A stretch of 64,000 bases of DNA from Alphaproteobacteria bacterium (GTDB taxonomy: Bacteria; Pseudomonadota; Alphaproteobacteria; Sphingomonadales; Emcibacteraceae): positions 211,860 through 275,859 of the forward strand of contig NVTE01000002.1 in the NCBI GenBank assembly GCA_002401455.1, given 5' to 3'. A program made the position numbers and the translations under genes. Under the pieces are notes generated by a model. The model was not told where the DNA came from, ran no database searches, and was given only the letters and a program-made list of their open reading frames with translations. Each line of letters starts with the position of its first letter. Within the stretch, counting starts at the first letter, position 1. Shown here in pieces: positions 1 to 7,425 of this stretch.

Positions 1-2
1 CC

Positions 3-122
3 CACAGAATTGCCAACCCCTATGACAAGCCGGTGGAATTCATCGAAGTTCAATGCGGCAGTTATCTGGGCGAAGACGATATTATCCGGCTGGAGGATGT
101 CTATGGCCGAGTGGCGGAATAA
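3..122 (+). CDS. Mannose-1-phosphate guanylyltransferase, C-terminal fragment
   Basis: The window opens inside a gene and shows only its last 39 codons, ending in TAA. The translated tail has the cupin-type end of bifunctional mannose-1-phosphate guanylyltransferase / mannose-6-phosphate isomerase proteins (ManC/AlgA family): a stretch reading EVQCGSYLGEDDIIRLED followed by a YGR motif. These enzymes make GDP-mannose for polysaccharides. The 5' part lies outside the window, so neither the full domain layout nor the neighbours can be judged. The call rests on this short but characteristic C-terminal motif. Confidence 0.75.
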   Translation, partial: HRIANPYDKPVEFIEVQCGSYLGEDDIIRLEDVYGRVAE

Positions 123-147
123 ACCCCTTCCCCGGGAATAAGGCCAA

Positions 148-585
148 CTAGCCCTCTTCCCCGCGCAAAGCCTTGAGCAGACTTTCGAACGGCAGGGTGA
201 CACATGTGAATCGATTCTTGTGATCTGAGACAGGCTGAAAGATATTCAGCGCGGCCCATTTATCGTCGGACCAGATTTTATCCTTCAGGCTATTTTCCGC
301 CAGATTATGCTGCAAGTCATCATGGATCGCCTGCAGGCTGTGTTCGGTTTCCCCAATTGAGCATTCCCCCAGGATTGAGGCGCTGGCCTGACACAGGACA
401 CAGGCTTTGGTTTCATGGGAAAAGTCGGAAATTCTGTCCCCCTCCAGATTGACGTAAACGGTAATCCTGTCCCCGCACAGGGGGTTGTGAACCGTTAAAT
501 TCAGATCCGAGCCCTCACGCTTTCCATGTCCCGTTGCGGCCGCCGCATATCTTAAAATAGCTTTCTGGTACAATTGATCGATCAT
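148..585 (-). CDS. NifU/SufU-like iron-sulfur scaffold protein
   Basis: A 145-residue protein of the IscU/NifU N-terminal family, which assembles Fe-S clusters in the cytoplasm. The ligand positions of the family are visible: Cys37 and Asp39 in a CGD motif, Cys62 and Cys65 in KACVLCQAS, and Cys128 in FTCVTLPFESLLKAL. It is closer to the SufU/SufE2 style than to classical IscU, because the middle cysteine region has a CxxC arrangement. It stands alone, convergent with the preceding sugar-nucleotide gene, and not inside a visible suf or isc operon. A zinc-binding sulfur-acceptor role like that of SufU cannot be separated from a scaffold role by sequence alone. Confidence 0.8.
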   Translation of the reverse strand: MIDQLYQKAILRYAAAATGHGKREGSDLNLTVHNPLCGDRITVYVNLEGDRISDFSHETKACVLCQASASILGECSIGETEHSLQAIHDDLQHNLAENSLKDKIWSDDKWAALNIFQPVSDHKNRFTCVTLPFESLLKALRGEEG

Positions 586-813
586 GGAAATTTTCTTTAC
601 TTTAATATAGGAGCTTATAAATTGACTATTCTATTCTTTGCGATCTGTCCAGTCTGGTTGGCAAATCATCTGGCGCATTATTGTTCGGTTTTCCCGATTT
701 TTTCCGGTTTTGCTTGATTTACCGGTCATTGTAAATGTAAGACAGATAATAATATAAACAGTAAAAAATCACGATCAACAGAATATTCATTCTCAGGAAG
801 GCTAAATATACTA

Positions 814-2421
814 ATGGCTAAATCTATTGCGTCAGGCATGACCAAGAATTTTCTTGGCCATGCACCTGAATGGTACAAACTCACAATTATTGGTTTTCTC
901 ATCTTAAACCCTGTGGTCCTCTTATCTCTCGGCCTTGAACAGGGCGGATATATTGTCGGCTGGATGCTGGTTATTGAATTTATTTTCACCCTAACCATGG
1001 CGCTGAAATGTTACCCGCTGCTGCCCGGCGGCTTGCTGGCCATTGAAGCCATCTTCATGAAATTATCCACCCCGGCCATGGTTAAACATGAAATTGAACA
1101 GGGCCTGGAAGTGATCCTGCTGCTGGTCTTCATGGTCGCTGGCATTTATTTCATGCAGAAGCTGCTGCTGCTTGTCTTCACCAAGGTTCTGCTGAACGTC
1201 AAATCGAAAACCGTTCTGGGCTTTCTGTTCTGCCTTATCGCCGCTGTTCTGTCCGCCTTCCTTGATGCCCTGACCGTGACCGCAGTGATCATCACGGTGG
1301 CTGTCGGCTTTTATGGCATTTACCACAAAGCGGCCTCCGGCAAGAAATCCCATCATGACCATGACCATTCCGAGGATCACGATGTGGATGAGCTTCACCG
1401 GGAAGACCTGGACCAGTTCCGGGCGTTCCTGCGCAGCCTGATGATGCATGCCCTGGTTGGCACGGCTCTGGGCGGGGTTTGTACCCTGGTTGGCGAACCT
1501 CAGAACCTAATTATTGGTGAGCGCGCCGGTTGGGATTTCATTGAATTCTTCCTGCGCATGTCACCGGTCACTATGCCAGTCCTGGTCATTGGACTGACCA
1601 CTTGTGTGTTTCTTGAGAAAACCGGCATCTTCGGTTATGGCGCCAAACTGCCGGAAAAAGTCCGGCATATTCTGGAAGAATTTGACGCTGAAACAACCGC
1701 AAAAAGAGACAACCGGGATAAAGCCGCCCTGATAGTACAGGTCCTGGTCGCTGTTTGGCTGGTGATTGGCCTAATGTTCCATATGGCTCCCGTGGGCCTG
1801 ATCGGCCTGTCCGTGATTGTCTTGCTGACATCCTTCACCGGGATTTCAGAAGAAAACCAGATCGGCAAGGCCTTTGAAGAAGCCCTGCCCTTCACCTCCC
1901 TGCTGGTGGTCTTCTTCGCCATCGTTGCTGTGATCGCAGACCAGGACCTGTTTGGCGGCGTCATCCGGTATGTTCTGACCCTGGAAGGATCAGAACGGAT
2001 TGCCGGTTTCTATATCGCCAATGGCCTGTTGTCAGCGATCAGTGATAATGTATTTGTTGGCACGGTTTATATCTCCGAAATTCAAAAGGCCCTGGAGAAC
2101 GGCACGATCAGCCGTGATGTCTTCGACCTGATGGCCGTCGCGATCAATACCGGGACCAACATCCCCTCCGTCGCAACACCTAATGGCCAGGCTGCGTTCC
2201 TGTTCCTGCTGACCTCAGCCATTGCACCGCTGATCCGCTTGTCTTACATGAGAATGGTGATCATGGCCCTGCCCTATACCATCATCATGTCGATTACCGG
2301 CTTCATCGCCGTAGTCACTGTGTTGGAACCAGCCACACAGATTATGTATGACAAAGGCATGATCCAGCATCATTCTGCCTATGAATTGAAGGTTGACAAC
2401 AACGGCAATCCCTCTCATTAA
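814..2421 (+). CDS. nhaB: Na+/H+ antiporter NhaB
   Basis: A 535-residue inner-membrane antiporter of the NhaB family, exchanging cytoplasmic Na+ for H+ in pH and salt homeostasis. The length is typical. The N-terminus ([17 protein letters not shown]), the [18 protein letters not shown] loop and the [11 protein letters not shown] segment near the C-terminus are family landmarks. About a dozen hydrophobic segments are visible. A His/Asp-rich loop lies near residues 179-190; a comparable acidic loop is known in other NhaB proteins. A purine-rich ribosome binding site (AGGAAGG) lies about 11 bases before the ATG. The gene is monocistronic and is followed by a strong hairpin terminator. Confidence 0.95.
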   Translation: MAKSIASGMTKNFLGHAPEWYKLTIIGFLILNPVVLLSLGLEQGGYIVGWMLVIEFIFTLTMALKCYPLLPGGLLAIEAIFMKLSTPAMVKHEIEQGLEVILLLVFMVAGIYFMQKLLLLVFTKVLLNVKSKTVLGFLFCLIAAVLSAFLDALTVTAVIITVAVGFYGIYHKAASGKKSHHDHDHSEDHDVDELHREDLDQFRAFLRSLMMHALVGTALGGVCTLVGEPQNLIIGERAGWDFIEFFLRMSPVTMPVLVIGLTTCVFLEKTGIFGYGAKLPEKVRHILEEFDAETTAKRDNRDKAALIVQVLVAVWLVIGLMFHMAPVGLIGLSVIVLLTSFTGISEENQIGKAFEEALPFTSLLVVFFAIVAVIADQDLFGGVIRYVLTLEGSERIAGFYIANGLLSAISDNVFVGTVYISEIQKALENGTISRDVFDLMAVAINTGTNIPSVATPNGQAAFLFLLTSAIAPLIRLSYMRMVIMALPYTIIMSITGFIAVVTVLEPATQIMYDKGMIQHHSAYELKVDNNGNPSH

Positions 2422-2462
2422 CAGGGGCGTCGATAATAATTAATCAACCTATAGTATAGTAC

Positions 2463-2500
2463 GGCTGCGGATTTCTATTTTTTCGCAGCCTTATTTTTTT
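2463..2500 (+). terminator. Rho-independent terminator of nhaB
   Basis: A 7-bp GC-rich stem, GGCTGCG (2463-2469) with CGCAGCC (2484-2490), is followed by TTATTTTTTT. It lies about 40 bases after the nhaB stop. Confidence 0.85.
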
Positions 2501-2940
2501 CCCAATTACAACCTGACAGATAATAATCCTGAAAAATAATTTAAGTCAGTATTCTACCGACAACAAGAACAGGGCAAGGAATATAACTATCCTTTCAAAT
2601 TATCACTTCTGAACGCCCACGGACAAAAACAAGGCAGCTGAAATAATAAATACCTGACAAAATAGCCTATATATATTAGCCTATTAATGACATCGACAAG
2701 CCTATGTCATTAAGCTATACCGCGCAGAAACCTTAACAAATTTAAAAATCATCCGATATGATCCTGGAACCAGAATTTCACACCCTTAAGATTACCTATC
2801 ACAAAATACAAAAAATAATATAATTGCACGCCGAACTCATAACAAACTGTTGGCGAGAAACATTTTTTGTGTTATCGTGTTCGCTTAATCAATAGTAATA
2901 TTGCTTGATTGGGGTGCACTTATAGGGAGAGTGAAGTGAA
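2501..2940. other. AT-rich intergenic region before the cold-shock gene
   Basis: This stretch has no convincing reading frame. Its right end holds the promoter and leader of the cold-shock gene. The rest is AT-rich, and I see no further feature in it. Confidence 0.6.
2850..2910 (+). promoter_or_regulatory. Putative promoter and leader hairpin of the cold-shock gene
   Basis: A sigma-70-like pair, TTGGCG (2850-2855) and TATCGT (2873-2878), is spaced by 17 bases. It would start transcription near 2885. Just after that lies an inverted repeat, AATCAA (2887-2892) with TTGATT (2905-2910), which would fold at the extreme 5' end of the mRNA. Structured leaders are common on cold-shock mRNAs. The assignment is by inspection only. 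Confidence 0.4.
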
Positions 2941-3528
2941 ATGGTGTCAAATTCATCAGTAGATATCCAGGTTAATCTGGATAAAGAACCTCTAGAGGTG
3001 GGAGGGAATTCTCTAACCATCGTAGATAGCACAGCAACCCATTTTGACGAAATTAACGGAACAATCAAATGGTTTGATTCCGTAAAAGGGTATGGCTTTA
3101 TTTCGCCCGAAGATGACAAAGGTGACATTTTAGTCCACTTTTCCATCTTAAAAGATATTGGGCGCCGCATGTTGCCAGAAGGTACCACAGTTAAATGTTT
3201 GTCGGCGGATCGGCCCAAAGGACGGCAGGCCGTTAAAATTCTTGAATTCGATTTAACGACCGCCATTGGGACTGATTTAGAAACGACTCTACCACAAATT
3301 GCTATTCTGGACGTGGACGAATCTGAATTTGTCGAAGCAACCGTCAAATGGTTCAACAGAGTCCGGGGATATGGTTTTGTAAACCGGGGCGACGGTGGCC
3401 AGGATGTTTTTGTCCATATGGAATTGCTCCGTAAATACAGCATTGATCATCTTGTTCCCGGCCAGACAGTGGCGGTTGCCGTTGACGATGGCGAACGGGG
3501 ACTTGTGGTTAAGGCTATCAAAATTTAA
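2941..3528 (+). CDS. Cold-shock protein with two CSD domains
   Basis: A 195-residue protein with two cold-shock (OB-fold) domains, at about residues 39-104 and 131-195. Both carry RNP1 (KGYGFI at 49-54; RGYGFV at 142-147) and RNP2-like (LVHF at 64-67; VFVHM at 156-160) motifs for single-stranded RNA/DNA binding. Double-CSD proteins of this size are typical of Alphaproteobacteria. They act as RNA chaperones, often in cold or stationary-phase adaptation. The first 38 residues and the linker are acidic and low in structure. The ATG is preceded by a purine-rich tract (AGGGAGAGTGAAGTGAA). The DUF192 gene follows after 34 bases on the same strand, a linkage common in alphaproteobacteria. Confidence 0.9.
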   Translation: MVSNSSVDIQVNLDKEPLEVGGNSLTIVDSTATHFDEINGTIKWFDSVKGYGFISPEDDKGDILVHFSILKDIGRRMLPEGTTVKCLSADRPKGRQAVKILEFDLTTAIGTDLETTLPQIAILDVDESEFVEATVKWFNRVRGYGFVNRGDGGQDVFVHMELLRKYSIDHLVPGQTVAVAVDDGERGLVVKAIKI

Positions 3529-3562
3529 TTCGTCACAAGTTAATTTTAGAATTGGTAAAGAC

Positions 3563-4051
3563 GTGCGTTTAAAATTTTTAAGAAACAGTGGTATATTTTT
3601 TATCCTGCATATTTTTATTATAACTATTCTGCCGCCTCAGTTGTCTTTTTCAGCTGAGGCGCAGCTTGTTTTTGACAAGGGTAACCTGTCAGTTATATCG
3701 GCAGATGACACCCATAGCTTTGCCGTCGAGATTGCTTCCACCGATGAGCAAAGGGCAAGGGGGTTAATGTACCGAAAGGAAATGAGCTCCCAAATGGGTA
3801 TGCTTTTTCTCTTCACAGAAAATCGCATGGTCACCATGTGGATGAAAAACACCTATATTCCGCTGGATATCCTTTTTATCGATCAAAAGGGCGTTATCGT
3901 CCATATTGCCAAATCCACCGTTCCAGAGTCGCTTGATTTTATTTCCTCCGGCAAACCAGTGATTTCTGCTCTTGAACTGAATGCCGGGCTTACCAACAGC
4001 CTTAATATTCAGGTCGGCGATAAAATTGACCATCCTTTCTTTTCCCGTTAA
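3563..4051 (+). CDS. Exported DUF192 family protein
   Basis: A 162-residue protein of the DUF192 family (PF02643). The reading frame is open further upstream into the cold-shock gene, but the sensible start is GTG at 3563. It follows a weak GGTAAAG site and gives a clean Sec signal peptide (MRLKFLRNSG, then a hydrophobic core, ending SFSAEA). The mature domain has the family signature: STDEQRARGLMYRKEM, then MGMLFLF, then VTMWMKNTYIPLDILFID. The function of DUF192 is not established. It is a small periplasmic or secreted beta-barrel-like domain. It lies directly after the double-CSD gene and is probably co-transcribed with it. Confidence 0.85.
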   Translation: MRLKFLRNSGIFFILHIFIITILPPQLSFSAEAQLVFDKGNLSVISADDTHSFAVEIASTDEQRARGLMYRKEMSSQMGMLFLFTENRMVTMWMKNTYIPLDILFIDQKGVIVHIAKSTVPESLDFISSGKPVISALELNAGLTNSLNIQVGDKIDHPFFSR

Positions 4052-4062
4052 TCCCAAAAAAA

Positions 4063-4092
4063 CCTGGAAAACCCTGGAAAACCCTGGAAAAC
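4063..4092. repeat. Three tandem copies of a 10-bp unit
   Basis: CCTGGAAAAC is repeated three times without a mismatch, just after the DUF192 stop codon and before the tRNA-Pro promoter. It looks like a short variable-number tandem repeat. No terminator fold is obvious. Confidence 0.9.
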
Positions 4093-4168
4093 CAAGCCAA
4101 AATGGTGAACAGAGGCTATAACGCCGACAAGAAAAATAAAAAAAAAGGTCGATAGTCAATAAATGCAC

Positions 4169-4197
4169 TTGCCCTTCGGAATAGCTTCTTGTATTAA
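4169..4197 (+). promoter_or_regulatory. Putative promoter of tRNA-Pro
   Basis: TTGCCC (4169-4174) and TATTAA (4192-4197) are spaced by 17 bases, placing a start about 18 bases before the mature tRNA. A 13-base palindrome, TTGATTTAATCAA (4207-4219), lies in the leader. Confidence 0.5.
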
Positions 4198-4221
4198 GCC
4201 CTCACGTTGATTTAATCAAGT

Positions 4222-4298
4222 CGGGGAGTGGCGCAGCCTGGTAGCGCACCTGTTTTGGGTACAGGGGGTCGCAAGTTCGAATCTTGTCTCCCCGACCA
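4222..4298 (+). tRNA. tRNA-Pro (anticodon TGG)
   Basis: A 77-base tRNA with CCA encoded. The acceptor stem CGGGGAG (4222-4228) pairs with CTCCCCG (4288-4294). The D-loop has AGCCTGGTAGC, the anticodon stem CCTGT/ACAGG encloses loop TTTGGGT (anticodon TGG), and the T-arm reads GTTCGAATC. All positions fit a proline tRNA. Confidence 0.97.
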
Positions 4299-4318
4299 TT
4301 AAATCAAACACAAAATAG

Positions 4319-4353
4319 CAGCCACTCAGGTTTTCCTGGTGGCTGTTTTTTTT
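4319..4353 (+). terminator. Terminator after tRNA-Pro
   Basis: CAGCCAC (4319-4325) pairs with GTGGCTG (4339-4345), with an inner CAGG/CCTG extension and a TTTT loop, followed by a run of eight T. Confidence 0.9.
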
Positions 4354-4652
4354 GTGCAAATTTCCGCGCTACACTGATAGTACGCCATTTAGCCTACCCT
4401 CCCCCTCTTCCCAAGACTCGACCTGCCGTTCAATGAGTTTTTCTCACGTTATACACGGACATCTCTCCGGGCCTTATTACGCATAAAATAGTTTAAATAT
4501 TACGGCATCATCGTCTCTCTCTGAAAGAACCGCCCCCATTAGCCCCTAACAATATTACTATTGGTAATGGACTGTTGAGTTTTAGTGACTTGCTACCTCC
4601 CTGTTATTCCTATCTGATGGTCAGAATAAATGATTATGGATGACTTTATACT
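4354..4652. other. Intergenic region before scoA
   Basis: No reading frame or structured element is convincing here. It should contain the promoter of the scoA operon, but no clear -35/-10 pair stands out. Confidence 0.5.
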
Positions 4653-5363
4653 ATGATAGATAAACGTTTTGACACCGTGCGCTCCACAGTAGCCGATATT
4701 CCTGACGGCGCAGTGGTCATGGTTGGCGGCTTTGGCGAAGCGGGCAGCCCGATCGAACTGATTCATGCCCTGATCGATCAGGGAGCCAAGGACCTGACCA
4801 TCATCAACAATAATACCGGCAACGGTGAAGTTGGTCTCGCCGCCCTGATCGGCAATGGTCAGGTCAGGAAGATGATCTGCTCTTATCCGCGCTCCAGCCA
4901 TTCCAAAGTCTTTCCCGAACTCTACCGGGCCGGCCGGATTGAGCTTGAGATCGTGCCCCAGGGCACTCTGGCCGAACGGATTCGCGCGGGCGGCGCTGGC
5001 ATTCCGGCCTTTTATACCGCCACCACCGTTGACACCCCCCTGGCAGAGGGCAAAGAAATCCGCACCATCGATGGCCGAGACTATGTTCTGGAATATGGCC
5101 TGAAAGCCGATTTCGCCCTGATCAAATGTGAGCAGGCCGACCGGCTGGGCAATCTGACCTACAACAAAACCGCCCGTAACTTCAATCCGATCATGTGCAC
5201 CGCCGCCACGACAACCGTCGTCCAGGCCCGTTCCCTGGTCGAGGTCGGCACCCTCAACCCCGAACATGTCATCACCCCTAACGTTTTTGTAGACCGTATA
5301 ATCGAGGTCACCGACCCCCTGATCGAATCCCGCCTTATCGCAGAAGGAATAACCTACCCATGA
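4653..5363 (+). CDS. scoA: 3-oxoacid CoA-transferase, subunit A
   Basis: A 236-residue alpha subunit of a class I (SCOT-type) CoA-transferase. It moves CoA, usually from succinyl-CoA, onto a 3-oxo acid such as acetoacetate. The N-terminal GGFGEAGSPIELIHAL and the ADFALIKCEQADRLGNL stretch match the family, and the length is typical for a separate A subunit. Its TGA overlaps the ATG of subunit B (ATGA), showing translational coupling. A transaminase gene follows in the same operon, and a KamA-type aminomutase lies beyond it in convergent orientation. The acid substrate may therefore be a 3-oxo acid derived from a beta-amino acid rather than plain acetoacetate; that is inference. Confidence 0.9.
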   Translation: MIDKRFDTVRSTVADIPDGAVVMVGGFGEAGSPIELIHALIDQGAKDLTIINNNTGNGEVGLAALIGNGQVRKMICSYPRSSHSKVFPELYRAGRIELEIVPQGTLAERIRAGGAGIPAFYTATTVDTPLAEGKEIRTIDGRDYVLEYGLKADFALIKCEQADRLGNLTYNKTARNFNPIMCTAATTTVVQARSLVEVGTLNPEHVITPNVFVDRIIEVTDPLIESRLIAEGITYP

Positions 5364-6028
5364 ATGTGACGTCGACAGAAACAAAAGGCTGGAGCCGGGA
5401 ACAGATGGCTGAACTGGCCGCCCGGGATATCCCCGATGGTTCCTATGTCAATCTGGGCATCGGCATTCCGGAACTGGTCGCCAAATTCGTGCCTGAAGGC
5501 CGCGAGTTCATCTATCATACCGAAAATGGCCTACTGGGCATGGGACCAGCTCCGGAACCAGGACAGGAAGACCCTGAACTGATCAATGCCGGTAAAAAAG
5601 CCGTCACCGCTGTGCCAGGAGCTAGCTATTTCCATCACGGCGACAGCTTCACCATGATCAGGGGAGGTCATATTGATGTCTGCGTGCTCGGGGCCATGCA
5701 GATTTCCCAATCGGGCGACCTAGCCAACTGGTCAACGGGCGCGCCGGACGCCATTCCGGCCGTCGGCGGGGCCATGGACCTGGTGGCTGGCGTCAAGACC
5801 ATCCTTGTCATCAGCCAGCATACAACAAAAACCGGGGCCGCCAAGCTGGTCGCGGACTGCAACTATCCCCTAACCGGGAAAAATGTCGTCACCCGGGTCT
5901 ATACGGACCTGGCGATTATCGACATCACCCCGGATGGGTTCCGCCTGCTAAAATTAGCCCCTGGCGTCACTTTTGAAGAGGTCTGTGAGAAGACCGACGC
6001 CCCCCTTTTGCCCCTGATCAAGGATTGA
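5360..6028 (+). CDS. scoB: 3-oxoacid CoA-transferase, subunit B
   Basis: A 222-residue beta subunit, partner of the gene before it. The catalytic glutamate of the family is visible as Glu55 in HTENGLLGMG; it forms the glutamyl-CoA thioester. The VNLGIGIPELVAKFVP and TKTGAAKLV segments are also typical. The ATG at 5360 overlaps the stop of scoA, and the transaminase gene starts four bases after this stop, so the three genes form one transcript. The substrate range cannot be read from the sequence. Confidence 0.92.
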   Translation: MNVTSTETKGWSREQMAELAARDIPDGSYVNLGIGIPELVAKFVPEGREFIYHTENGLLGMGPAPEPGQEDPELINAGKKAVTAVPGASYFHHGDSFTMIRGGHIDVCVLGAMQISQSGDLANWSTGAPDAIPAVGGAMDLVAGVKTILVISQHTTKTGAAKLVADCNYPLTGKNVVTRVYTDLAIIDITPDGFRLLKLAPGVTFEEVCEKTDAPLLPLIKD

Positions 6029-6032
6029 TTGA

Positions 6033-7346
6033 ATGAGTTTATCTCCCAAAAGTGCTGCCCTGTTTGATCGGGCCCGGAAAATCCTGCCCGGCGGCGTCAG
6101 CCGCAATACATTGCTGCGCGGAGCCCACCCGCTATATGTGGACTATGGCAAAGGCTGCAAGGTTGTTGATGTAGACGGTGTCGAGCGCATCGACTTCGCC
6201 AATAACATGGCCTCCCACATCCATGGTCACGCCTTTGGACCCATCGTCGATGCGGTCAGCGCCCAATTACAGCGCGGCACGGCCTTCACCATGGCGACCG
6301 AGGCCGAGGTTTTGTTTGCCGAGCATATGTGCAGCCGGTCCCCGGCCTTTGATAAAATCCGTTTTGTCAATTCCGGCACCGAAGCGGTCATGGCCGGAAT
6401 GAAAGCCGCCCGGGCCTTCACCGGACGGACAAAAATTGCCAAAGTCGAAGGCAGCTATCACGGGGCGTATGATTATGCTGAAGTCAGCCAGGCCCCAACC
6501 CCGGAAAACTGGGGCCAGTTGGATCACCCCAACGCGGTGCCGCTGGCCCAGGGCACGCCGAAAGCCGTGCTGACGGATATGGTGATCATCCCGTTTAATG
6601 ACCCGGAAAAAGCCATCGCTGTCCTGAATGAACATGCCCATGAGATTGCCTGCGTTCTGATCGATCCCATCCCCCACCGAATCGGCATGGTGCCCGTCAG
6701 CCCTGATTTTGTTCAGGCCCTGCGAAAATGGACCACGCGCAATGGCGCCCTGCTGATGTTCGATGAAGTGATCACCTTCCGTAGCGAGGTCGGCGGCATG
6801 CAGACCCGCCTGAAGGTGACCCCGGACCTGACCGCCATGGGCAAGATGATCGGCGGCGGTTTTCCGGTTGGCGCCCTCGCCGGCAGCAACGACGTGATGG
6901 AGGTTTTTGTCAATGGACGTCTGCCCCATTCCGGCACATTTTCTGCCAACCCGGTCACCATGACCGCTGGCCGCGTGGCCATGGAACTGTTCGACGCTGA
7001 GGCCGTCACCCGGCTGAATAAGCTCGGCGACTATGCCCGGGCCAGTCTTACCGACGCGATCAAGGTCGCTGATGTGCCGGCCTGCGTCACCGGGGCCGGG
7101 TCGTTGTTCCGTCTTCACCTGAAAGCCGACGCGCCCAGGAACTACCGGGACGCCCATCCCACAGCAAACGAAAAGGCTGCTCTCAGCAGCCTGATTGATC
7201 TTCTTTATGATGACGGCATCATGATGATTCACACGGCGGCGGCAACCCTGTCGACCCCCATGGGCACCCCAGAGATCGACCGACTTGCAGAATCCATGCT
7301 GAATGCCCTGCGCTCGATCAGGGAAAGGCTCATCGACCCCAGCTAA
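6033..7346 (+). CDS. Class III aminotransferase, beta-amino-acid / GSAM-like
   Basis: A 437-residue PLP-dependent fold-type I aminotransferase. It resembles glutamate-1-semialdehyde aminomutase and, more closely in several blocks, bacterial beta-phenylalanine / beta-amino-acid aminotransferases: VNSGTEA, SYHGAYD, LMFDEVITFR, the PLP lysine in AMGKMIGGGFPVGA, and LPHSGTFSANPVTM. It is unlikely to be the haem-pathway HemL, because it sits in a catabolic operon directly after scoAB. It would convert a beta-amino acid to a 3-oxo acid, which is what ScoAB acts on. The gene ends next to a terminator shared with the convergent kamA-like gene. The substrate is unknown; beta-aminotransferase activity is inferred from motif similarity and context. 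Confidence 0.75.
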   Translation: MSLSPKSAALFDRARKILPGGVSRNTLLRGAHPLYVDYGKGCKVVDVDGVERIDFANNMASHIHGHAFGPIVDAVSAQLQRGTAFTMATEAEVLFAEHMCSRSPAFDKIRFVNSGTEAVMAGMKAARAFTGRTKIAKVEGSYHGAYDYAEVSQAPTPENWGQLDHPNAVPLAQGTPKAVLTDMVIIPFNDPEKAIAVLNEHAHEIACVLIDPIPHRIGMVPVSPDFVQALRKWTTRNGALLMFDEVITFRSEVGGMQTRLKVTPDLTAMGKMIGGGFPVGALAGSNDVMEVFVNGRLPHSGTFSANPVTMTAGRVAMELFDAEAVTRLNKLGDYARASLTDAIKVADVPACVTGAGSLFRLHLKADAPRNYRDAHPTANEKAALSSLIDLLYDDGIMMIHTAAATLSTPMGTPEIDRLAESMLNALRSIRERLIDPS

Positions 7347-7367
7347 TCCTGTCACTTCCAGACAAAC

Positions 7368-7405
7368 AAAAACGGTGGTGCCCCCGAAGGAACGCCACCG
7401 TTTTT
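7368..7405. terminator. Bidirectional terminator between transaminase and kamA-like gene
   Basis: ACGGTGG (7372-7378) pairs with CCACCGT (7395-7401). The A-run before and T-run after extend the stem to AAAAACGGTGG/CCACCGTTTTT, so it can serve both converging transcripts. Confidence 0.85.
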
Positions 7406-7425
7406 TATTGTATCAGGCTTGCGCC

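Noticed and set aside
4063-4092. CRISPR array
   Set aside because: The repeat unit is only 10 bases, directly tandem without spacers, and no cas genes are near.
6033-7346. Haem-pathway glutamate-1-semialdehyde aminomutase (hemL)
   Set aside because: The protein is of the same superfamily, but its blocks and its position after scoAB fit a catabolic beta-aminotransferase better. Alphaproteobacteria generally make 5-aminolevulinate by ALA synthase instead.
6267-7355. Open frame (362 codons) antisense to the class III aminotransferase
   Set aside because: No domain-like features and biased composition; the sense gene is complete with its PLP lysine.
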